A program made the position numbers and the translations under genes. DNA of 9,508 bases from Lachnospiraceae bacterium UBA5895 (GTDB taxonomy: Bacteria; Bacillota; Clostridia; Lachnospirales; Lachnospiraceae), in assembly GCA_002431915.1 (NCBI GenBank), contig DJEP01000002.1:1-9508 (forward strand). The letters are read 5' to 3'. This document shows positions 1-5,162 of this stretch, in pieces; the stretch's first letter is position 1, and each line of letters opens with the position of its first letter. The notes beneath the pieces are model-generated. The model was given only the letters and a program-made list of their open reading frames with translations, ran no database searches and was not told the origin of the DNA.

Positions 1-1818
1 GCTGAGATCAAGCAGTTGGAAGCTGCTATGGATGATGACACCGAGAGTATCATTACCAACGAGAGATACACCTATATCTCCTCTATTATCAAAGAATGTT
101 ACACTAAGAAGGAAGGCCAGAAGCTGAGCACTTCCGATAAGATCGATAAGATCGTAACCAACAGATGGCTGGCACTGCCGATCTTCGCAGTTGTTATGTT
201 CATCGTATATTATGTATCCGTAACTACCGTTGGTGGCTGGGCTACCGACTGGGCAAACGATGGCGTGTTCGGTGACGGCTGGCATCTGTTCACCATCGGA
301 ACCGGCGCTTACGAAGAAGACGCAGAACCTTATGATGACGCAATGAACGTAATTAACGCATTCGTAGAAGCTGACGGTAACGAAGCTCTGGCAGAAGCCA
401 TTGACAGCGAAGCTGACGACTACGATCCCGCAGCAGCTGTAGCAGCTGTACAGGAGTTCGCAGCAGGCGTTGATGCATCCGCTACCGCAGATTACACCCT
501 GGAAGATGAAGAGACTCTGGCAACAGAGGATGTTACTTATACCGGTGCTGATCTGGCTGATGCAGTAGAAGTATACGCAGCAGACGGCGGCGAAGCTCCC
601 GATCCCGCAGATTACGGTATCTGGATCCCAGGTATCCCTGCTCTGTTAGAGAGCGGTCTGGATGCGATTGGATGTGCTGACTGGCTGAAAGGTCTGATCC
701 TTGACGGTATTGTAGCCGGTGTCGGTGCAGTACTTGGTTTCGTACCTCAGATGCTGGTACTGTTTATCTTCCTGGCATTCCTGGAGTCCTGTGGTTACAT
801 GGCACGTATCGCCTTCATCATGGACCGTATCTTCCGTAAGTTCGGTCTGTCCGGTAAATCCTTCATTCCTATGCTGATCGGTTCCGGATGTGGTGTTCCC
901 GGTATCATGGCTTCCCGTACCATCGAGAACGACAGAGACCGTAAGATGACCATTATGACTACCACATTTATTCCTTGTGGTGCGAAGCTTCCTTTCATCG
1001 CCATGGTAGCAGGTGCTATCTTCGGCGGCGCAGCATGGGTTGCTCCTTCCGCATACTTCCTGGGAATCGCAGCCATCATTTGTTCCGGTATTATCCTGAA
1101 GAAGACCAAGATCTTCGAGGGCGATCCCGCTCCTTTCGTTATGGAACTTCCCGCTTACCACTGGCCTACCGTAGGTACTGTACTGCGCAGCATGTGGGAG
1201 CGTGGCTGGTCCTTCATCAAGAAGGCCGGTACCATCATCCTGCTTTCCACCATCGTTGTATGGTTCACCACTTACTTCGGATTCACTGAGGACGGCTTCC
1301 GTATGCTGTCTGAGGATGAGATCGATATAAGTATTCTGGGTAAGATCGGTCAGTGTCTGGCATGGATCTTCATCCCTCAGGGCTTCGGTAACTGGCAGGC
1401 AACGGTTGCATCCATCACCGGTCTGGTAGCGAAGGAGAATATCGTAGGTACCATGGGTATCCTCTACAGCGCAGGCGAAGGCTCCGTATATGCCAACATG
1501 GCATCTCACTTCACCGTAGCAAGCGGTTATGCATTCCTGGCATTCAATCTGCTGTGCGCACCTTGTTTCGCAGCTATGGGCGCTATCAAGCGTGAGATGA
1601 ACAACACCAAGTGGTTCTGGATTGCCATCGGATATCAGTGTGGTCTGGCATATGTGGTATCCCTGTGTATCTATCAGATTGGTACCCTGATCACCACCGG
1701 TGCTTTCGGTATCGGTACGGTAGTAGCATTCCTTCTGATCGTCGGCTTCATCTACCTGCTTTTCCGTCCTTATAAGGAGAGCACCACTCTGAAAGTTGAC
1801 ACCAGGAAGGTTGCTTAA
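1..1818 (+). CDS. feoB: Ferrous iron transport protein B, C-terminal membrane part (5'-truncated by the window edge)
   Basis: The reading frame is open from base 1, so the gene starts upstream; 605 residues are visible. FeoB imports Fe(II) across the cytoplasmic membrane. The N-terminal G domain (G1-G5 motifs) is not in the window; only the end of its helical linker is seen. The membrane part has a first TM near residues 56-72, then an unusually long acidic Ala/Asp/Glu-rich stretch (about residues 104-205). The Gate region follows with GSGCGVPG (294-301, Cys297) and PCGAKLP (Cys326), which are conserved gate cysteines in this family. A second gate half follows with a CAPC motif (Cys519, Cys522) and C-terminal TM helices ending in RKVA. 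Arg is mostly CGT and Gly mostly GGT, like the ribosomal genes at the right end, which suggests high expression. FeoA is probably upstream (inference). The family call is very secure. Confidence 0.97.
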   Translation, partial: AEIKQLEAAMDDDTESIITNERYTYISSIIKECYTKKEGQKLSTSDKIDKIVTNRWLALPIFAVVMFIVYYVSVTTVGGWATDWANDGVFGDGWHLFTIGTGAYEEDAEPYDDAMNVINAFVEADGNEALAEAIDSEADDYDPAAAVAAVQEFAAGVDASATADYTLEDEETLATEDVTYTGADLADAVEVYAADGGEAPDPADYGIWIPGIPALLESGLDAIGCADWLKGLILDGIVAGVGAVLGFVPQMLVLFIFLAFLESCGYMARIAFIMDRIFRKFGLSGKSFIPMLIGSGCGVPGIMASRTIENDRDRKMTIMTTTFIPCGAKLPFIAMVAGAIFGGAAWVAPSAYFLGIAAIICSGIILKKTKIFEGDPAPFVMELPAYHWPTVGTVLRSMWERGWSFIKKAGTIILLSTIVVWFTTYFGFTEDGFRMLSEDEIDISILGKIGQCLAWIFIPQGFGNWQATVASITGLVAKENIVGTMGILYSAGEGSVYANMASHFTVASGYAFLAFNLLCAPCFAAMGAIKREMNNTKWFWIAIGYQCGLAYVVSLCIYQIGTLITTGAFGIGTVVAFLLIVGFIYLLFRPYKESTTLKVDTRKVA

Positions 1819-1972
1819 GTAAAATAAGAGATAGAATTCGCCCATAGGTGGCAGGTGTGACTGCCGGCAGGCAAAGCATGATACCTATGAGTGGAGTAAA
1901 CAGATTATATTACTTGCGGATCTTCGATAAGGGGATCCGCAGGATTTGAGAGTAAGAGTAAGGAGGCAGTCT
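1819..1972 (+). other. Structured leader between feoB and the Cys-rich peptide gene
   Basis: This 154-nt gap has no gene but several inverted repeats. CATAGGT (1843-1849) pairs with ACCTATG (1883-1889). Inside it, GGCAG occurs at 1850-1854 and 1866-1870 around CTGCC (1861-1865), so CTGCC can pair with either copy. A second hairpin has an 8-bp perfect stem, TGCGGATC (1915-1922) with GATCCGCA (1934-1941). Neither is followed by a T run, so these are not simple terminators. They could be an mRNA processing or stability element, a regulatory leader, or part of the feo transcript. No known riboswitch class was recognised. Confidence 0.4.
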
Positions 1973-2113
1973 ATGGGAACCGTAGTTGTATTGGTGATAC
2001 TGGTCGGTGTAGTCGCATTGATTGTCCGCAAGATGATAAAAGACAAGAAGAATGGAAAATCCATTCAGTGCGGTGGCGATTGCAGCCACTGTGGAGGTCA
2101 TTGTGGACACTAA
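1973..2113 (+). CDS. FeoB-associated Cys-rich membrane peptide (46 aa)
   Basis: This short gene starts at ATG 1973 behind AGGAGG (1961-1966, 6-nt spacer). Residues 3-18 form one hydrophobic membrane helix, followed by a Lys/Arg-rich cytoplasmic-side stretch (RKMIKDKKNGK). The tail is dense in Cys, His and Gly: CGGDCSHCGGHCGH, with four Cys and three His in 14 residues, which is a plausible Fe(II) or other soft-metal site. Small proteins of this architecture directly after feoB are known as FeoB-associated Cys-rich membrane proteins (Pfam PF12669-like; recognised by eye, not searched). The family is thought to occupy the role of FeoC in Firmicutes feo operons, but the biochemical role is not established. 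The last 11 nt overlap the regulator gene that follows, which argues for coupled translation. Confidence 0.88.
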   Translation: MGTVVVLVILVGVVALIVRKMIKDKKNGKSIQCGGDCSHCGGHCGH

Positions 2114-2561
2114 GGAGCAGGTAAGCTATCAGACCACGAAAATGCAGAGAGAGATTATATTGACCAAGCTGAAAGAAAAAGGCTGCCGTATTACGAAGCA
2201 GCGGCTTCGGCTGATTGATATTATTCTCCAGAATGAATGCTCCAGCTGTAAGGAAATCTTCTACCGTGCACTGGAAGAGGATGACAGGCTGGGAGTTGCA
2301 ACCGTATACCGCATGGTCAATCTCTTAGAGGAGATCGGGGCTATCAGCCGCAAGAACATGTACAAGGTAGCTTACTCTGAAAATTGTATGATGGAAAATG
2401 CCTGTACCATTGAGCTGGATGACGGTTCCGTACATCATCTGTCAGCAAAAAAATGGAACTCGGTGATTCGCGCCGGCTTAAAGTCCTGCGGTTATCTGGA
2501 CAAACAGAAAGTAACCAACGTGACCATCAGACCCTGCGAATGCGCAGAGCAGGTATGCTAA
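2103..2561 (+). CDS. Fur-family-like transcriptional regulator with divergent metal-binding half
   Basis: The preferred start is GTG 2103 (152 aa), because GGAGG at 2093-2097 sits 5 nt before it. ATG 2142 gives a shorter form without a good ribosome site, and ATG 2052 would overlap the preceding gene by 62 nt. Residues 15-91 read as a Fur winged helix: KGCRITKQRL, then a helix with CSSCKEI, then the recognition-helix signature LGVATVYRMVNLLEEIGAI. The C-terminal half does not show the usual HHH..C..C block of Fur/Zur/PerR. It has VHHLSAKKW (110-118) and a Cys-rich end, RPCECAEQVC (Cys145, 147, 152). Position after feoB and the Cys-rich peptide suggests an iron-linked regulator of this operon or its neighbour (inference). 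Which metal it senses, if any, cannot be told. Confidence 0.85.
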   Translation: MDTKEQVSYQTTKMQREIILTKLKEKGCRITKQRLRLIDIILQNECSSCKEIFYRALEEDDRLGVATVYRMVNLLEEIGAISRKNMYKVAYSENCMMENACTIELDDGSVHHLSAKKWNSVIRAGLKSCGYLDKQKVTNVTIRPCECAEQVC

Positions 2562-2564
2562 AAT

Positions 2565-2620
2565 AAACCGGTGTGGGGGCAGGCGGTCTGAACGGACAAT
2601 GCTGTTTTCCGCACCGGTTT
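2565..2620 (+). terminator. Probable intrinsic terminator after the feo-linked regulator
   Basis: AAACCGGTGTGG (2565-2576) pairs with CCGCACCGGTTT (2609-2620): 12 bp with one G-T wobble. It starts 4 nt after the stop codon and is followed by TATTTATA, a weak U tract. The 32-nt loop is long for a terminator and could itself fold. With a one-base bulge the stem extends outward through flanking A/T bases, so it may work in both directions. Confidence 0.6.
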
Positions 2621-2682
2621 TATTTATACTGGCAGTAGGGAAAAAGGATTTGTATGAAATTTTGACAGATACTGTAGCTGAG

Positions 2683-2704
2683 ATACTTCCGGCGGGAGTA
2701 TAAT
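2683..2704 (+). promoter_or_regulatory. -10 box with overlapping dyad operator upstream of the HMA-domain gene
   Basis: TATAAT lies at 2699-2704, 37 nt before the start codon. An inverted repeat, ATACTTCC (2683-2690), GGC, GGGAGTAT (2694-2701), overlaps it, with seven of eight positions pairing and one G-T. A consensus TTGACA at 2662-2667 is 31 bp away, too far to serve as the -35 for this -10, and no good hexamer exists at 17-18 bp. The promoter may therefore need an activator or a distorting regulator. The 7-mer AGATACT occurs at 2667-2673 and again at 2681-2687, 14 bp apart. Confidence 0.5.
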
Positions 2705-2741
2705 ACTTCTGTGAAAGAAAAATAATAAGGAGACTAAACAT

Positions 2742-3104
2742 ATGGGAACTTATATTATATGTGGAGTATTGGTAATTGTGATTATTGCAGCACTGGTGGG
2801 ATCCAAAAAGCATTTCAAGGGAGAAGGCGGCTGCTGCGGCGGAGGCGGTGACGTGAAGATCAAGCCGAAGCACTTGGACACAATCGTAGCAACGAAAAAG
2901 CTTCAGATCGAAGGAATGTCCTGCGTGAATTGCCAGAACCGCATTGAGAACGCCCTGAACGGTATGAATCAGGTCAATGCCAAAGCAAGCTTTAAGAAGG
3001 GTGAGGCAATAGTAAAACTCGGCGCAGACATCCCGGAAGAGGAACTGCGTGAGGCTGTGGAGAAGCTGGGATATAAAGTCACTTCCATTACCACAGAAAA
3101 CTAA
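2742..3104 (+). CDS. Membrane-anchored heavy-metal-associated (HMA) domain protein
   Basis: This 120-aa protein starts at ATG 2742 with AAGGAG at 2727-2732 (9-nt spacer). Residues 3-19 are one hydrophobic helix. A short linker with GGCCGGGG (29-36) follows, then an HMA fold at about 52-118. The HMA domain carries the metal-binding motif GMSCVNC (Cys61, Cys64), followed by QNRIENAL and the typical end KLGYKV (108-113). Domains of this type carry Cu(I) or other soft metals in CopZ chaperones and P-type ATPase N-termini. Here it is tethered to the membrane and not fused to an ATPase. It has its own promoter region and stands after the Fur-like regulator. The N-terminal layout (MGT, one helix, basic stretch, Cys/Gly cluster) resembles the FeoB-associated peptide at 1973. 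The metal could be Cu, Fe or Zn; the sequence does not decide. Confidence 0.85.
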   Translation: MGTYIICGVLVIVIIAALVGSKKHFKGEGGCCGGGGDVKIKPKHLDTIVATKKLQIEGMSCVNCQNRIENALNGMNQVNAKASFKKGEAIVKLGADIPEEELREAVEKLGYKVTSITTEN

Positions 3105-3122
3105 ATCAGTAAAATCAAAAAG

Positions 3123-3150
3123 AAATAGCATGGCGTGAGCCATGCTATTT
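3123..3150. terminator. Bidirectional intrinsic terminator between convergent genes
   Basis: A perfect 12-bp stem, AAATAGCATGGC (3123-3134) with GCCATGCTATTT (3139-3150), closes a 4-nt loop (GTGA). Read on the - strand it is followed by TTTCTTTTTGATTTT, a good U tract, so it should end the symporter transcript. On the + strand it ends the HMA-gene transcript but with only a TTT run inside the stem arm. Confidence 0.85.
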
Positions 3151-3168
3151 CAGATTGCAGATAAAAGG

Positions 3169-4327
3169 TTAACCGTTCTCTTTTGCAAAATATTCCTTGG
3201 TCAGCTTCACCACAACACCGGACAGCAGGAACACGGCAATCAGGTTGGGGATGACCATCAGTCCGTTGAAGGTCTCGGCGATGCTCCACATGAGTCCCAG
3301 GTTCATGGTAGCGCCCACAATGGCGGTGAGGGAATACAGCACCATGAAAGGCTTGTTGGAGCGGGAGCCGAATAAGAATTCGATACATCTGGTGCCGTAC
3401 AGTCCCCAGCCGATGATGGTGGAGAAGGCGAAACAGCACATTGCCACAGCGGTGAAAATGGATACCCGGCTGCCATAGACAGCGGTGAATCCGCTGATGG
3501 TCAGTTCCGCACCGGCAGCTTCGCCGTAATTTACGGGCACGCCGCTGCACAGGATGACCAGAGCTGTCATGGTACAGATGATAATAGTGTCTACAAATAC
3601 TTCAAAGATACCGAAGAATCCCTGTTTTATCGGTTTCTTCGTATCGGCGCAGGCATGGGCAATGGATCCGGTACCAAGACCTGCTTCATTGGAGAAAATA
3701 CCGCGGGACACGCCCTTTTTCATACTCATGAAGAAGCTTCCTACCACGCCGCCGGTCACGGATGCGGGATTGAAAGCACCCTCGATAATAGAAGCAAATA
3801 CAGCGGGGACAGACTTAATATGGAAAATGATAACACCCAGTGCCAGCACACCGAAAGCGGCGAAAAAGTAAGCCAGGAAATGCCATTTCTTATCCAGTCC
3901 GTTCTTAATATAATACATGGGACCGCCCACCAGATCTCCCTTGGAGTTGGTCTCACGGAAGTGGACCGCCAGTGTTACTTCGGCGAATTTGGTGCACATG
4001 CCCAGGATCGCGGAGATCCACATCCAGAATACGGCACCGGGACCACCGATGGCAATGGCAGGCACACCTGCCACATTACCGGGTTCCCACCGTGGCGGCG
4101 AGAGCGGTACATACCGCCTGGAAAGGCATCAGGGCACCGTCGGAGGCTTCCTTTTTCTTTATCATACGTCCCAAGGTCACCTTCATGGCATAAGGGAACT
4201 TGCGGATCTGGAGAAAATTCGTACGGATACTTAAGTACAGACCGACACCGATGATACAGATCATGGCGGGGACACCCCAGATGAAATTGTTGACAACGTT
4301 GTTGACTGCATCAATCGTGGATAACAT
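3169..4327 (-). pseudogene. Sodium:alanine/glycine symporter (AGCS family), frameshifted and internally deleted
   Basis: The gene begins at ATG 4327 behind AGGAGA (4336-4341 complement) and ends at TAA 3169. The N-terminal 82 residues (IRTNFLQIRKF, FQAVCTALAATVGT) are in one frame and hit a stop right after VGTR. The next frame resumes with NVAGVPAIAIGGPGAVFWMW and runs to the end (FSNEAGLGTGSIAHACAD, CCFAFSTIIGWGLYG). Removing one base from the GGG at 4081-4083 restores ATVGTGNVAGVP, the family's usual signature. The restored product is about 385 residues, short for AGCS proteins (roughly 440-480). From memory of the family, the block between FGVL and ALGVII (junction near 3841-3850) is missing; it normally includes a conserved substrate-path helix and the next TMs. 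Together these lesions suggest a decayed amino-acid/Na+ symporter. The frameshift alone could be a sequencing error. Confidence 0.85.
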
Positions 4328-4347
4328 GAATGTAATCTCCTATCATT

Positions 4348-4374
4348 CGTAAAACTTTACGATAAATGTAAAAC
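4348..4374 (-). promoter_or_regulatory. Operator-like repeat cluster in the symporter leader
   Basis: CGTAAA-AC-TTTACG (4348-4361) is a perfect 6-bp inverted repeat. The 7-mer GTAAAAC occurs at 4349-4355 and again at 4368-4374, 19 bp apart, about two helical turns. Three GTAAA half-sites therefore lie in 26 bp, directly upstream of the symporter ribosome site. The binding protein is unknown. The rest of the 4328-4418 gap holds a small GCGCT/AGCGC hairpin (4397-4409) and no clear promoter. Confidence 0.35.
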
Positions 4375-4418
4375 ACTCTTATAGATTATCACATTTGCGC
4401 TCACAGCGCTACACTTTT

Positions 4419-5147
4419 TCACAGTGAAGCGAATACTTCCCCAATCGGTCCTTGCACCAGGAGATCTGCGTTCTTATCCCTGGGCGTCGCACTCTTGTTG
4501 ATGACCACCAGCTTGTCTCCCTGAAAATAATCAATTAACCCGGCTGCGGGATAGACAGCCAGAGAAGTGCCGCCGATGATCAGGACATCTGCCTCGTGGA
4601 TGTATCTGACGGCGGCACTTAACGTCTTTTCATCCAGCCCCTCTTCATACAGGACGACGTCCGGTTTGATGATACCGCCGCATTTTTCACAGCGGGGAAC
4701 GCCGGTGCTGTTTAAGATCGCATCAATTCCATAGAACTGATGGCACTTCTCACAGTAATTGCGAAGCACGGAACCGTGGAGCTCCAATACGGTCTTGCTT
4801 CCGGCAGCCTGGTGCAGCCCGTCAATGTTCTGGGTGATTACGGCACGCAGTTTTCCGGCGCGTTCCAGCTCTGCCAGCTTTTTATGCGCAGCGTTGGGCT
4901 GAGCCTTGGGGAAGAGCATCTTATTCCGGTAAAAGCGGAAAAACTCCTCCGTATGAGAGCGGTAAAAAGTATGACTGAGAATCGTCTCCGGCGGGTAATC
5001 GTATTGCTGGTGGTACAGCCCGTCCACGCTGCGGAAATCCGGGATTCCGCTCTCGGTAGAGACTCCGGCTCCGCCGAAAAATACGATGTTGTCGTAAGCA
5101 GCAACGATTTTCTGCAGTTCTTTAATCTGTTCGTTCAAATTTTCCAT
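4419..5147 (-). CDS. NAD-dependent protein deacylase, sirtuin (SIR2) family
   Basis: The product is a 242-residue cytoplasmic enzyme expected to remove acetyl or other acyl groups from lysines using NAD+. All core elements are visible: the NAD-binding GAGVSTESGIPDFR (26-39), TQNIDGLH (105-112), catalytic His124 in LHGS, four zinc cysteines as two CEKC pairs (132/135 and 153/156), KPDVVLYEE (161-169, usually KP.VV.FGE) and GTSLAVYPA (193-201). The length is normal for a bacterial CobB/SrtN-type enzyme. ATG 5147 follows AAGGAGG (5156-5162 complement) with 8-nt spacing. That ribosome site lies in the 15-nt gap after the upstream membrane-protein gene, so the two are very likely co-transcribed. 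CobB is the common name for such proteins, but orthology was not tested. No clear terminator follows it, so transcription may run into the symporter pseudogene. Confidence 0.96.
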   Translation of the reverse strand: MENLNEQIKELQKIVAAYDNIVFFGGAGVSTESGIPDFRSVDGLYHQQYDYPPETILSHTFYRSHTEEFFRFYRNKMLFPKAQPNAAHKKLAELERAGKLRAVITQNIDGLHQAAGSKTVLELHGSVLRNYCEKCHQFYGIDAILNSTGVPRCEKCGGIIKPDVVLYEEGLDEKTLSAAVRYIHEADVLIIGGTSLAVYPAAGLIDYFQGDKLVVINKSATPRDKNADLLVQGPIGEVFASL

Positions 5148-5162
5148 AGGTCAGACCTCCTT

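Noticed and set aside
646..1845. A 399-residue open frame antisense to feoB
   Set aside because: It is the mirror of strongly biased feoB codons, has no ribosome site, is rich in Thr, Asp, Cys and Gly without any fold pattern, and feoB itself is certain.
1866..1890. GCAAAGC in the feoB leader as a hint of a c-di-GMP-I riboswitch
   Set aside because: Only the short GCAAAGC string matches; the GNRA hairpin, receptor and P1 layout of that class are not seen.
2662..2704. TTGACA (2662) and TATAAT (2699) as one normal sigma-A promoter
   Set aside because: The spacer is 31 bp, far outside the usable range.
2478..3143. A 221-residue minus-strand frame over the regulator end and the HMA gene
   Set aside because: It runs through a terminator and a promoter and lies opposite a clear HMA domain gene; no ribosome site or motifs.
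4072..4090. Programmed +1 frameshifting in the symporter gene
   Set aside because: The site ACC-CGG-TAA does not resemble known +1 signals such as prfB (CTT-TGA-C), and a second lesion in the same gene favours decay or sequence error.
3655..4254. Plus-strand open frames across the symporter gene
   Set aside because: They are shadows of the AGCS coding strand; the minus-strand translation carries clear family motifs and the plus-strand frames do not.
4397..4428. Small hairpins (GCGCT/AGCGC and TTCAC/GTGAA) as a sirtuin terminator
   Set aside because: Stems are 5 bp, and on the minus strand no T run follows; the T run lies on the other strand, where no gene ends.
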